A DNA stretch of 45,000 nt from Neocallimastix lanati (nom. inval.) (GCA_016946835.1 JACVTC010000108.1:257501-302500); one strand, 5' to 3'; counted from the first letter of the stretch, positions 12,767-25,045 are shown. Translations and numbers: made by a program. Notes: generated by a model from the letters alone, not told the origin.

Positions 12767-12887
12767 AATTTTCTTTTTTTTCTATTTTATTTTTAATTAA
12801 TTTTATCTGTTCAATGATTATAAAAACTTTTATACATTTATTTACATATCTATTATTATTTATTTATTTATAATTTATTTATTATTC

Positions 12888-12924
<37 letters not shown>

Positions 12925-13889
12925 TTATTCAATTATTAATTAATAATTTAAATTTTAATTATTTTTATATTTAATTATTTCTTTAATTATTTTATATATT
13001 TTTATATGCATATCATAACGAATAATGATTAATTAAATTTTTTTTAAATTTAAAATATTTAAATAATGAAAATTTTAATAAAAAAAAAAAAAAATTCATT
13101 AGTATCTATTTATCTTTATATTTGATTCATTATTAATTTATATTTAATTAATTATAAATTCAATTATTAAAAAATAAAAATTAAATTTTAGAACAATTAT
13201 AAATATGTTTATAACTATAACTGATTAATATTTTTTTTTGTTTTATGATGGCTTAAAACTATATAACGATTCCAATTTTTTTACTTCTTCAAAAGTAACA
13301 ATTAAAAATAAAAAATTCAAAGAATTAGAATTATAAAGTATTAAATATTACATAATTAAAATAAATTTATAAAACTTCACTTTAAGAACTTTAATTAATT
13401 TTAATAATTTAATAATATAATAATAATAAGATTTTAAAAAACTTTAAAAAAGTAAAGTATCCCAAAACTCTAGTTATTTTTTTTTTTTTTTAAATGGAAT
13501 TAAATTTCTTTAAGGAATTTTATTTTAAAGTATCTTTTACAATTATATTAATCTTTATTATTTAATTTTTAATTTTATATGTGATATAATTTTATTATAT
13601 GAAATAATAGATTTTAATATCATAAAAAAAAAAAAAAAAATACTTTACCTTCCAACGTTGTTATTATTGTTATCAAAAAAACTTCTCACTAATTATTTAT
13701 TATAAATTTTACAAATAAATAAATAAAAATTATATTTATTTATATATATTTATATATTTTTATTAATTACTATTCATTTTGATGTCATTTAAAAAAAAAA
13801 TACTATATTAATATTATAAATTTTTTTATTATTCTATTATTGTTATTATTATTATTATTTTATTATTGTTATTATTATTATTATTATTC

Positions 13890-13945
<56 letters not shown>

Positions 13946-14039
13946 GCATATTATACTTTAGCGTATTATTACATTGAATGAGTAAATAAACGAAAAAAAA
14001 ATTTTTTTTTCTTTTTTTTTGATTATTATCAAAACAATT
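11435..14039. other. Gene-free AT-rich spacer
   Basis: Upstream side of the coiled-coil gene. It contains A34 at 11777-11810, T51 at 12715-12765, (TTTA)n at about 12890-12925 and a (TTA)n microsatellite near 13840-13945. I see no coding segment and no RNA gene. Confidence 0.6.
13840..13945. repeat. (ATT)n microsatellite
   Basis: About 100 bp of almost pure ATT/TTA triplets, with a few TTG and TTC interruptions in the first half and a perfect run in the second half. Confidence 0.9.
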
Positions 14040-14617
14040 ATTGTCTTTCGTTTTTCAATTTTCTTATTAAAATTTCTGCTTCATTCACCAAATTCAACGC
14101 TATTTGATATTTTTTTTAACCGAGTTGTATGTCTCTGTCATGCAAAATTTTTTGGCCGTCGATGTAGTTTTGATAGCTTCTTCTGTTAAATCATCAGAAA
14201 TTTCATCTACAACCTGATTCATTATTTCTTTCACTTTCCACATTTCAGATTTATTGATGTAGTACAGAAAGAAATTAAATCTTTTATTCAGATATGTCTT
14301 TAATTTTTAACAATCTAACATTCAATGTGATTTCCGAAACATATTTCAGAATTCTCAATGAACTATCGAAGCTCTTATTGACTTAATCAAATTGATTGCC
14401 CCTCCCACTAAAATGTAGATATCAGCATATTCTGTTGTACACTTTTCTTCAAATGGCGAGGAGACATAGCTTATCTTTCAAAAGAGAGAAGAGAAAGAGA
14501 GAGCTTTTTCATTTTCGTTAGCAATCAAACAAGCATTTCCCATAGATAATTTAACTTTACTATTTTTCCCTATTGTTTAACAGATTTATTATTTGATTTA
14601 ACTTTGAACTGTCTATA

Positions 14618-14662
<45 letters not shown>

Positions 14663-15405
14663 AACGGATTCTATTATTGAAACAGAATGCTCTTTTTTAC
14701 ATGATTTCCAAGAGAAATCACAAACTTGATTTTTAAATCATCTATACCACTATATCAGATACATTGTTTCAAATTTCGATAGGAACACTTATAGTGTTCA
14801 ATCGTCTTCTGTTAGTCGTATTTTTCTAGCAGAAAATTTTTCATACAGAGTTACTGCATCTATCAATTTTGCGTAACTCAAAACAACAAGAATTTTTCTC
14901 TTCACTGCTAAAATTCATCATTAAGTAAGCCGCCATAGGTGTAAATGTGCTTCTATGAAAAAAAAAATTTGTATATTTAGTGATTGTCACGATTCCAAAT
15001 TTTTTGATAAATGAAAAATCAATTCATCTTATTTTGAACTATTACAAATATTCCTTAGAAACTTAATTAGTATATTTTGAGAATCCATAAAAGATATAAC
15101 AAGTATTTGATCTTCAATTCCATTTTAAAAGCACCATAATTTCTTGTTGATCTTTTGTTTTGGTTTAACAACTATAAAAATACTATCATTTCTTCATTAA
15201 AAACTATTAAATGACTTAGCATTGATTACGTATTTTAACCTTATAATCAGATTTTCTTAGATATTCACATGTAATTGTTTGTTTTTCCTGTACCCCCCTT
15301 TGTCCACAGATGCCATTGGTTTCAAATTTACTAAATTTCTTTTCAAACTTCTTAAAAATATCATCCCCTTTCAGAAGATAAATTGTACTAAATTGGCTAA
15401 TTTAA

Positions 15406-15459
<54 letters not shown>

Positions 15460-15765
15460 ATACTATTATTATAAATAAATAGTTAATATATATAATTAAG
15501 TGAATATTGCTATTCTTAAGCCTTATTTTGAAAAGTAATTTCAAAGTGATTTAAAAATAAATTGTGATCAATCATCTTATTTGACACAAACCAATAATTA
15601 AATCTCGTTATATTAACACCCGAGATCGTTTTTTTTTTTTTTTTTTCATTCTTTTATTTTATGTCTTTTTTCGAAAACATTATTCAGTTATCAACGAACA
15701 TTTCCCAAATCAAAATGAACTTTTTCTTATCGATAAACTCAATAGGGCATCCATCCATTGAATCC

Positions 15766-15808
<43 letters not shown>

Positions 15809-16400
15809 TTCTGTTTTTTTTCAAAGATTTCTCTAAAGCATCTTTAATGGAAACATAATTATTGTGTTTGGTACTAGCAAGCTTTTTTTTTTAATTTTTT
15901 TTTCATCAACAATATTCAATACTGTTTAAATGTAATTTTTTTTTTTTTTTTGACATAGTCTTCACGTTCCAATAACAGTTTAATAATTTCTTTCCATGAT
16001 GATTAAACCGATGAGGCAACACTACTGCATGTACTAAAGTAGTATTGTCTTTTTTTTTTTAATCTTACATATAAACATCAATTGACTTGGATAATAACAA
16101 TTTTAAAAAATATCAGTCATATCGTGAGTCCGTAGCCTTCAGGCTTCTTGGTAATTATCAATTCAAAAATAAAAGAATTAAAAAATAAACGGGTTTTTAA
16201 AGTTCATTTGCATATAGTTTTTGCATAGATTTTGTATAAAAACCATATCATTTTTGACAATTATTGATATAGGCTTCAGAAAATATTGAATTATCAATGT
16301 ATCAATGGAGTTTCACCTCCTTTTCCTTTAAACATTAACGTCGGTATCAGGTTGTTTTAAAAACAATAGCTTAATTGTTTTTTTTTTTTTTTTTTTTTTT
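14040..16400 (-). pseudogene. Decayed ankyrin-repeat protein gene
   Basis: This stretch is much less AT-repetitive than its surroundings and reads as broken protein on the minus strand, N-terminus at the right. Ankyrin signatures recur in shifting frames: KQPDTDVNV then GGETPLIH (16298-16360), LLLSKSIDVYM then KDNTTLVHAV (about 16030-16105), WKEIIKLLLEREDYV (about 15955-16000), and TKTKDQQEIMVLLK near 15140. Toward the left come FTPMAAYLMMNFSSEEK (about 14900-14950) and a helical, charged tail, VKEIMNQVVDEISDDLTEEA (about 14170-14240), probably the old C-terminus. Stops and frameshifts occur every 30-60 codons and long homopolymers interrupt it (A40 at 14621, A47 at 15409, T tracts near 15623, 15770 and 16380). 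Ankyrin repeats normally mediate protein binding; the original partner is unknown. Family confidence is good for 15.1-16.4 kb and weaker for 14.0-15.0 kb. Confidence 0.7.
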
Positions 16401-16790
16401 TTTTGCATTAATACTAATCAATCTACATCCCTGAACCTCTTATAAATTCAAAACCTACGGCTACATGATTTTCTGATTTTCTGATTTTCTGATTCTAATT
16501 CTGAAATTAGAGTATCTCATCGCTCTCATCAAGATCTTCTACCCCATCCCAGATTTTGGATTTTTGTCCCTGAAGGGGAGGGATAGGGCGTTAAAATTTT
16601 CATGACTCATCCCGCAAACGCATGACAACGACTTTAGTAAATCCAGTCTCGAAGAGGTGTCCAATATCTTAAAGTTATCCTCAGAGGAGAGAAACTTTTT
16701 ATTGAAACTAAAACTCTCGGCGGTCTCTCTCACTCTCATACACACACACTCTCTCTCTCTCTCTAAATATATATATATATATATATTTGA
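16401..16790. other. Higher-complexity island of unknown origin with short microsatellites
   Basis: Clearly richer in G and C than its flanks. It contains a triplicated ATTTTCTG octamer (about 16468-16491), a mixed-sequence block at 16500-16735, and a (CA)n/(CT)n microsatellite at about 16728-16764. The minus strand keeps a frame of about 60 codons through 16539-16720 (includes LDTSSRLDLLKSLSCVCG), but I recognise no family. It may be the lost N-terminal part of the ankyrin gene or a separate relic. Confidence 0.45.
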
Positions 16791-16914
16791 AATAGAATAA
16801 TAAAAATATTTTTTTTTTAAGTTTAAATAATTCAAACAAAATTAATAGAATTAGTATTACTGATCATAAGAAAAAAAAAAAATAAAAAATTTTGATCAAA
16901 TATTTCAAATCAAC

Positions 16915-18485
16915 GTAATAGTAAAACAGTAATAGTAATAGTAATAAAAATAGTAATAGTGATAGTAATAGCAATAATACTAATAATAATAATAGCTAGT
17001 GTTATAATAAAAATAGGAATAATAATAATAGTCAAAGTCATATTCATACTAATAATAATAATAATAGTCATGATAATAGTAATAGATAGTAATAGAAATA
17101 TAGTAATAATAATAATAGTCATGATAATAGTAATAGATAGTAATAGAAATATAGTAATAATAATAATAATAGTCATGATAATAGTAATAGATAGTAATAG
17201 AAATATAGTAATAATAATAATAGTCATGATAATAGTAATAGATAGTAATAGAAATATAGTAATAATAATAATAGTCATGATAATAGTAATAGATAGTAAT
17301 AGAAATATAGTAATAATAATAATAGTCATGATAATAGTAATAGATAGTAATAGAAATATAGTAATAATAATAATAGTCATGATAATAGTAATAGATAGTA
17401 ATAGAAATATAGTAATAATAATAATAGTCATGATAATAGTAATAGATAGTAATAGAAATATAGTAATAATAATAATAGTCATGATAATAGTAATAGATAG
17501 TAATAGAAATATAGTAATAATAATAATAGTCATGATAATAGTAATAGATAGTAATAGAAATATAGTAATAATAATAATAGTCATGATAATAGTAATAGAT
17601 AGTAATAGAAATATAGTAATAATAATAATAGTCATGATAATAGTAATAGATAGTAATAGAAATATAGTAATAATAATAATAGTCATGATAATAGTAATAG
17701 ATAGTAATAGAAATATAGTAATAATAATAATAGTCATGATAATAGTAATAGATAGTAATAGAAATATAGTAATAATAATAATAGTCATGATAATAGTAAT
17801 AGATAGTAATAGAAATATAGTAATAATAATAATAGTCATGATAATAGTAATAGTTAGTAATAGAAATATAGTAATAATAATAATAGTCATGATAATAGTA
17901 ATAGATAGTAATAGAAATATAGTAATAATAATAATAGTCATGATAATAGTAATAGATAGTAATAGAAATATAGTAATAATAATAATAGTCATGATAATAG
18001 TAATAGATAGTAATAGAAATATAGTAATAATAATAATAGTTATTGTCATAATAAGAAAAGGAATAATAATAGTAATTGTAATTTAAAATAATAGATTATA
18101 ATGATAATAGTAATAGTTGTAATTGTAATAGTAATATATAATAATAATAGTAATAGTAATAGTAAAAGTAATAATAATAATAATAATTATAATAATAATA
18201 ATAATAATAATATCTAGAATTATAGTATGAATAAGAATAATAATAGTAATTGTATTATATAATAGTAGTAGTAATGGTAATAGTAATAGTTATAGTAATT
18301 TTAATATATAATAATAGTGGAAATGGTGATAATAATACTAATAATAATAGTAGTAATAGTAATAATAGAAATAGGAATAGTAATAGTGATAATAATAATA
18401 ATAATAAGAATTAGAATAGTAATAGTAATAATAACAGTAATTGTAATAGTAATTGTAATTGTAAAGTAAAAATAATAATTATAAT

Positions 18486-18516
<31 letters not shown>

Positions 18517-18719
18517 GGAATAGGAATAATAATAGTTATAGTAAATAATAAATAGTAATAGTAATAATAATAATAATAGCTAGAGTTCTTATAAGAATAA
18601 GATCATAATAGTAATAATAATAATAATAATAGTGATAATATTAATAGTAATAGTAATAAAAGTAATAATAATAATAGTAATAGTAATAATTAATAGTAAT
18701 GGGAATTGTAATGGTGACG

Positions 18720-18761
<42 letters not shown>

Positions 18762-19135
18762 GTAATAGTAATAGTAATAAGATAGTCAAAGTCATATTCA
18801 TACAAATAATTATATACTAATAGTCATGGTAATAATAGCAGTAACAGAAATAGAAATAATAATGGTGATAGTAATAATAATAATAATAATAGTAATTGTA
18901 ATAATTGATAGTAATAGTAATAGTAAATGTAATAATATGAATAGGAATAATAGTAATTATAGTAAATAGTAAATAGTAAAAGTAATAATAATAATAATAA
19001 TAGCTAGAGTTCTGATAAGAATAAGATAGTAATAATAATAATAATAATAATAGTAGTAGTAATAATAGTAATAGTAATAGTAATATAAATAGTTAGGAAG
19101 AATACTACCAGTCAGAGTTATATTTAATATAGGAA
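16915..19135. repeat. C-poor TAA/TAG-rich tandem repeat field
   Basis: More than 2 kb made almost only of AATAGT, AATAAT and GTAATAG words on the + strand, with very little C. It surrounds the 51-bp array. Duplicated modules stand out: GTCAAAGTCATATTCATAC at about 17031 and 18784, and AGCTAGAGTTCT followed by AAGAATAAGAT at about 18577 and 19003. So the field grew by block duplication as well as by slippage. Confidence 0.9.
17066..18040. repeat. 51-bp minisatellite, 19 copies
   Basis: Each unit begins AGTCATGATAATAGTAATAG; 19 starts can be counted from 17066 to 17987 at exact 51-bp spacing, apart from one unit that carries an extra triplet (54 bp, near 17156). Units are nearly identical; one (about 17850) has GTTAGT for GATAGT. 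The period is divisible by three, so both strands carry a long frame without stops (17-residue repeats on either strand). These frames consist of Ile/Leu/Val runs and look like by-products of the repeat. Confidence 0.95.
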
Positions 19136-19543
19136 TAATAATATTAATAAAACTATTATTATTACTGATTATTCCTTATTCCTATTTCTACTATATAATA
19201 TATATTATTATTATTTCATTATTAATTATTCTTATATTCTTATTTTATTCTATTATTAAAACTTTTTTTTTAAAAAAGATCTAGATTTTTTTAATAGGTT
19301 TAAATTAAAAATAAAAGTTTTTGTTTAAAAAAAAAAAAAAAAATTTTATTTTCTGCATATTTTAATTTAAAAATTTAATTTATATATATTTACTTTTATT
19401 TATAAAATTATAAAATTTTTTTTAAAAAAATACTAAAAATAAATAAAAATAAATAAAAAATAAAAAATAATAAAAAATAATAAAATAATTAACCCCACCA
19501 TCTACATTCACCTACCCACCCATCCCCATCTTTAATATTGTTG

Positions 19544-19574
<31 letters not shown>

Positions 19575-21706
19575 CATACTAAATATTTATTTAATTATTT
19601 AATTATTTAATTATTACTCATTTATTTATTTATTTATTTATTTATTTATTATTATTATTTATTATTCAATTATTTATTTATTATTTATTATTCAATTATT
19701 ATTTATATATTATTTATATATTATTTATTTATTATTTATTATTCAATTATTTATTATTTATTATCTATTTATTATTTATTTATTATTTATTTATGTAATA
19801 ACTATTATAAATATTCTTATCATTCTTGACGTTTTCTCAATGAGATTGAATCCTCAATTTTTATTAGTTAAAAAAAATTGAACTTTAATTTTATTTTTCT
19901 TTAAAAAAAAAATTACTATTGTTTAATTTTTTTTTTTTTTGAAAAAAAACATTTCCTTTATTGTTCTTTATTGCTATTATTGTTATTATTATTAGAGAAT
20001 GAATACTAATAATTAAAATATTACTAATAATGATACTATGTTAAATAATTATTGTTCATTATTAGTAGTAATTGAAGTATTACTAATAGGAATACTAATA
20101 GGAATATTCTAAGTAGAACTGTTAGTAGTATATATATAACATAATATTTAATATATAATTAAATTATGAAGATGGTATTAATTATAATTTGAGTAATACT
20201 CAGTTATTATGAATAATTGAATAATCAGATACTTCTGGAAAGATAAATAATAAAGTACAAAATAAATAAAAAAAAAAGGTTAATTAATCTATTGATTATA
20301 AATTATTTATTATCTAGTTTTTTTTTTTTTTTTTTTTTTTAAATTGTGATAGGATTCATTGTGTATAAATTGTATTAATAATATTAATTATAATAAATAA
20401 TATTTTTACTATAATAAATTATTATTATTACTATATATTATTATTCTAATTTTTTTTAATAGTAATTGAATTTTAATATAAATAAAATAAAAAAATTGCG
20501 GCAAATTATTATTTAATTAATAATGAATGACTTTGCAAAATAAAAAATAAAATAAAATAAACAATAAAATTAAAACGGCCAATATATATATGAAAATACA
20601 ATAAAAATATCCTATTATTTAAAATAAATAATAAATATAATAAATAATTGAATAATAAATAAATAATAAAAAGAGTATTTATTAATAAATAATAATTAAT
20701 AAATAAAAAATAATTAAATATAAAATATTAAATATTAAATATTAGATAATAAATATTAGATAATAAATATTAGATAATAAATATTAGATAATAAATATTA
20801 GATAATAAATATTAGATAATAAATATTAAAATTTTAGATAATAAAATAAAAATTTCCATTGATTGATTTTATATCTATTTATGGATGATTTAAAAAAAAA
20901 TTTTCTTTTATACCTTTTTTTATATTATTATTAATAAATTATTACTATTACTAATATATTTATTATTAAATAATCCTTTTATATATTACCTTAAATTTAT
21001 ACTATTTATTATAATTAATTTTCTATATTATATATAAATATAGATGAATACCTTTATTAATTATTAATTTGTATAAAAAAAATTTAAATTTAATTAATTT
21101 TTAATTTATTAAATAATTATTACACGAGAACGAATAAAAACTAATTTTATGTGTTTGCCAATGTTTTGACTTTTTCCTTTTTTGGTTAATATGGCTTATT
21201 ATTTATTTTTTTAAACCAATTTAAATAAAGTTTTTATTTTTTTTTATCTATAAAAAATTAATAAAAAATTAATAATAAAGGAATTTTTTTTTTACATGTA
21301 CAAAATATATATATATCATAAAATTTATGAATTATTAAAGTATATAATTTTAATAAATAAAGTTAATATGTTTAATTAAGATGAAGTTAAAAGTAAAAAT
21401 GTATAGAGTAAAGATTTATTAAAAATAAATTAATATAAAATAAAAAAAAAAAAAAGTTGCTTTTATATATATATGAACAATCACTTATAAATAATTTATA
21501 ATATATATATATTTAATATAAATATAAATATATAAATATATAATAATAAAATAAATATGAATAATCTAGTTGTTATATGTAAAATTATTGATATTCTTTA
21601 TTAATTATTTATATATATAATTATAATTAAATAAGGTTAAATTGATAGTTTGATTTATTCAAATAAAAACAATTCATAATAAAATAAAAAAAAAAAAAAA
21701 AAAGAG
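19136..21706. other. Gene-free spacer with simple repeats and one C-rich patch
   Basis: Contains (TTTA)n and TTATTTA-type runs at about 19620-19800, mixed AATAAT-rich stretches, T tracts near 20320, and the 14-bp array at 20742-20830. Near 19493-19530 there is a C-rich patch that is exceptional for this window. No coding signal. Confidence 0.6.
20742..20830. repeat. 14-bp tandem repeat
   Basis: About six to seven copies of TTAGATAATAAATA in direct order at exact 14-bp spacing, flanked by decayed AAATATTA variants. Confidence 0.85.
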
Positions 21707-21898
21707 AAGTTAGAGAAAGCACTCCGAGAATAAGTATACTAGAAAAATTCTCAGTAATAATTTGAGTATCAGAGCGCCAATGCTAAACATTCTGTAAGGA
21801 TGGCCAGCAGGGAAAATATCCGCCAATGCGAAAGTATACAAAAGTGTTGTGACTCCCTCAATATTCCCACGGGATAAAGAGTGGTAAACACCGGAAGT
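21707..21898 (+). mobile_element. Dispersed repeat, copy R1 (5'-truncated)
   Basis: Shares its whole length with the 3' three-quarters of the repeats at 37.5 and 39.9 kb: common words include AAAATTCTCAG, TCAGAGCGCC, GGCCAGCAGGGA and GTGGTAAACACC. It starts abruptly after a poly-A tract, lacks the 5' part seen in R2 and R3, and ends in A-rich sequence. Truncation at the 5' end with an A-rich 3' end is what target-primed retroposition leaves, so a SINE or the 3' end of a LINE is likely. No protein is encoded: open frames here are not conserved between copies. Confidence 0.75.
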
Positions 21899-22681
21899 AA
21901 AAAAATAATAATAATCTAGCAAATAAAAATATAACAACCAATGAATTCCGATAATTTGAACATGATTCACCAAAAACTTTAATTTTTTTTCTACCAAATT
22001 ACACCAAATATTTTTTTTTTTTTTTTTTTTTAAATAAAAAACTTATTTTAATCTTTTAATATAAAATAAAATTTATTTTTATTTTTATTAATGATAATAA
22101 AAATTTTATTTTATTAATAACAGTTACTTATTATACTCTTCTTTATTTTTTTTTTTTTTCATGTTTATTTTTTTTATAAGTGATTCCATAAAATAAATCC
22201 ATCAACAAAAAAATAAAAATAAAAATAAAAATAAAGATAAAAAGATATTCAAGTAGCGACAAAGTCTCAATGATAGATATGAAAAACAGTGAACACTTCA
22301 AAAATAAAGTAAAAATAAAAGTAAATTAAAAACAATTAATCATTTATAAAACAATGAGCAACAACAAATAAATATATAAATAAATATTACTGATTAATAA
22401 ATATTATTAATTATTAATAAATAAATATTATTAATTAATAAATAAATTATTGATTAATTAATATTATTGTTTAATAAATAAATATCATTGAATAATTAAT
22501 TTTTTTTAATAAAAAAAAAAAAAAAAAGAGTAGTTGTGACAGCAAACAATAAAAATATAACAAAAGAGAAAAGAATAAAGAATTATTTATAGATTATATA
22601 TATGGAGGTTATAAAGAGATTCTTTAACATTATATTCAACAATAAAAAAAAATTATTTTTTATAAAAAACCTTTGTTATTT

Positions 22682-22713
<32 letters not shown>

Positions 22714-22915
22714 TTTTAAATATATATAGTTATAGCTATATCATGATTTTATTTTCCATGTTCCATTTTCTATTTTTTGAATTTTTTTTTACTTTTATAG
22801 ATTTTTCTTTATTTGTAAAATTAAACTATTTTAAAATACAAAATAAAATAAAAATTTTTATATAATAAAATTATTTATAAAATATTTATTAAAATCATTC
22901 AATAAAATTTAATAA
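21899..22915. other. AT-rich spacer
   Basis: T tract at about 22012-22030, AAATA runs near 22207-22235, ATTAATAAATA words at about 22380-22500 and TTTA runs at about 22680-22710. A 50-bp mixed patch near 22250-22300 is unassigned. No gene found. Confidence 0.5.
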
Positions 22916-23530
22916 TTGAATCATTAAATAATAAATAATTGAATCATTAAATAATAAATAATTGAATCATTGAATAATAAATAATAAATAATAAATAATA
23001 AATAATAAATAATAAATAAATAATAATAAATAAATAATAATAAATAAATAATAAATAATAAATAATAAATAAATAATAATAAATAATAAATAATAAATAA
23101 TAAATAATAAATAATAAATAATAAATAATTAATTAATTAAATAATAAATAATAAATAATAAATAATAAATAATAAATAATAAATAATAAATAATAAATAA
23201 TAAATAATAAATAATAAATAATAAATAATAAATAATAAATAATAAATAATAAATAATAAATAATAAATAATAAATAATAAATAATAAATAATAAATAATA
23301 AATAATAAATAATAAATAATAAATAATAAATAATTGAATAATTGAATAAATGAATAATTGAATAATAAATAATAAATAATAAATAATAAATAATAAATAA
23401 TAAATAATAAATAATAAATAATAAATAATAAATAATAAATAATAAATAATATATAATATATAATAAATAATATATAATAAATAATATATAATAAATAATA
23501 TATAATAAATAATATATAATTGAATAATTG
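22916..23530. repeat. (AAATAAT)n heptanucleotide array
   Basis: About 600 bp dominated by the 7-bp unit AAATAAT on the + strand, with ATTGAAT interruptions and a terminal AATATAT variant from about 23450. A 7-bp unit gives a 7-residue pattern in any open frame, so the Tyr/Leu/Ile-rich frames here are not genes. Confidence 0.93.
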
Positions 23531-24551
23531 TATAACAAATAATTAAGAATAATAGAATTTAATAAATTATATTTATTTTGTATTTTATATTTATATATAT
23601 TAAATTATATATATATTTTTTTTATATTATTTTTTTATTATATCTTAATTTCTTTTTTTTTTTTCATAACTTTTTTTTTTTTCATAACAAATTATTTTAT
23701 TATAATGAAAAAATTAATATTATTAATTAAATAAAATAAAATACAATAAAATTTGAATACAAAAATAATATTTTAAAAATTAATAGTACAAATATTATAA
23801 ATATTATTAAAATATTATTATTAAAAATATTATTATTATTAGAAATATTATATATATATTTAATTATGATGAATAAGATGAAACGGTTTTCGTTTTCAAA
23901 TATAAAAAATATTTATATAATTATTAATAAAAATATTATTAATTATTCTCATTCCTCATCCTCACTAACCTTTTTCTTTTTTATCTTTTTTCATTTTTTT
24001 TTTCATTTTTTTTTTATTTTTGTTAATTTTTTTATTTTTTTTTTGGTAAAATAAATTTTCTTATAAAGTAAAATTTTTAATTTATTTTATATCAATTAAA
24101 GTTTTGTTCATTATTTTTTTTAAAGATTTTTTTAAAAAAAAAAAAAAAAGAAAGAAAAAGAAAAGAAAAAAGAAAAAAAAAGAAAAAGAAAAAGAAAAAA
24201 ATTTCAATAATGGAAAAATATAAAAAAAAATTAGAAATACAAAAAAAAATAAAAAAACTTTTTTTTCAAACATCTAACAAACAAATTTCATTTGACAAAT
24301 GGCCAGCAGTATGCCAGTTTAAGACTAAAGGCTCATTTAATTTCAGTCTACTGTAGAGAGAAGGAGTAGATAAAGGTTTTAATCATGAATAAAAATATTG
24401 AAAATGAAGAGAAAATTATGTTATGAGGAAAAAAAATAAAGAAATAATAAAAGTAAAAATATATATATTAAGAGAATAACATTTATGTAAAGAGAAAAAT
24501 TAAAAAATAATAAATATTAATAAAATATTATATTATATATTTTATTTTTCA

Positions 24552-24582
<31 letters not shown>

Positions 24583-24639
24583 ATTTTTTATCTTTGGAAT
24601 TTTTAAATAAAAATATATTATATTATATATATAATTATT
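23531..24639. other. Spacer between heptanucleotide arrays, with an A/G-rich patch and a mixed-sequence island
   Basis: Mostly A/T. A purine patch (GAAAAA words) lies at 24140-24205. At 24290-24375 about 85 bp of balanced sequence appears (includes GGCCAGCAGTATGCCAG). It can form a hairpin from AGACTAAA and TTTCAGTCT and has a plus frame of about 25 codons, but I cannot assign it. TTTTTA runs follow at about 24540-24595. Confidence 0.5.
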
Positions 24640-25045
24640 ATTATTATTATTTATTATTTATTATTTATTATTTTATTATTTATTATTTATTATTTTATTA
24701 TTTTATTATTTATTATTTATTATTTTATTACTTATTATTTATTATTTATTATTTTATTATTTATTAATAAATACTCTTTCTATTATTTATTATTTATTAT
24801 TTATTATTTATTATTATTTATTATTTATTATTTATTATTTATTATTATTTTTATTATTTATTATTTATTATTATTTATTATTTATTATTATTTATTATTT
24901 ATTATTATTTATTATTTAATTATTTATTATTTATTATTTATTATTTATTATAATTTATTATTTATTATTTATTATTTATTATTTATTATTTATTATTTAT
25001 TATTTATTATTTATTATTTATTATTCAATTATTTATAATTTATTA
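24640..25045. repeat. (ATTATTT)n heptanucleotide array, inverted relative to the 23 kb array
   Basis: About 400 bp of TTATTTA heptamers with scattered TTATTATTT and TTATTTTATT variants. It is the reverse complement of the unit at 22916-23530, so the two arrays could pair across about 1.1 kb. Confidence 0.93.

Noticed and set aside
15260-15330. Walker-A-like GTGKT reading in the minus strand
   Set aside because: Needs a frame change inside a run of six G bases, and flanking text fits an ankyrin repeat array better.
17066-18040. CRISPR-like regular array
   Set aside because: Units are contiguous and identical with no unique spacers, and the genome is eukaryotic.
16910-18086. Two overlapping open frames of about 375 codons on opposite strands
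   Set aside because: They follow from a stop-free 51-bp unit divisible by three; composition is Ile/Leu/Val monotony with no family signature.
21710-21997. 95-codon minus-strand frame over R1
   Set aside because: Lies on a dispersed repeat whose other copies do not keep the frame.
23137-23538. 133-codon Tyr/Leu/Ile frame on the minus strand
   Set aside because: Produced by the AAATAAT heptamer; no independent coding evidence.
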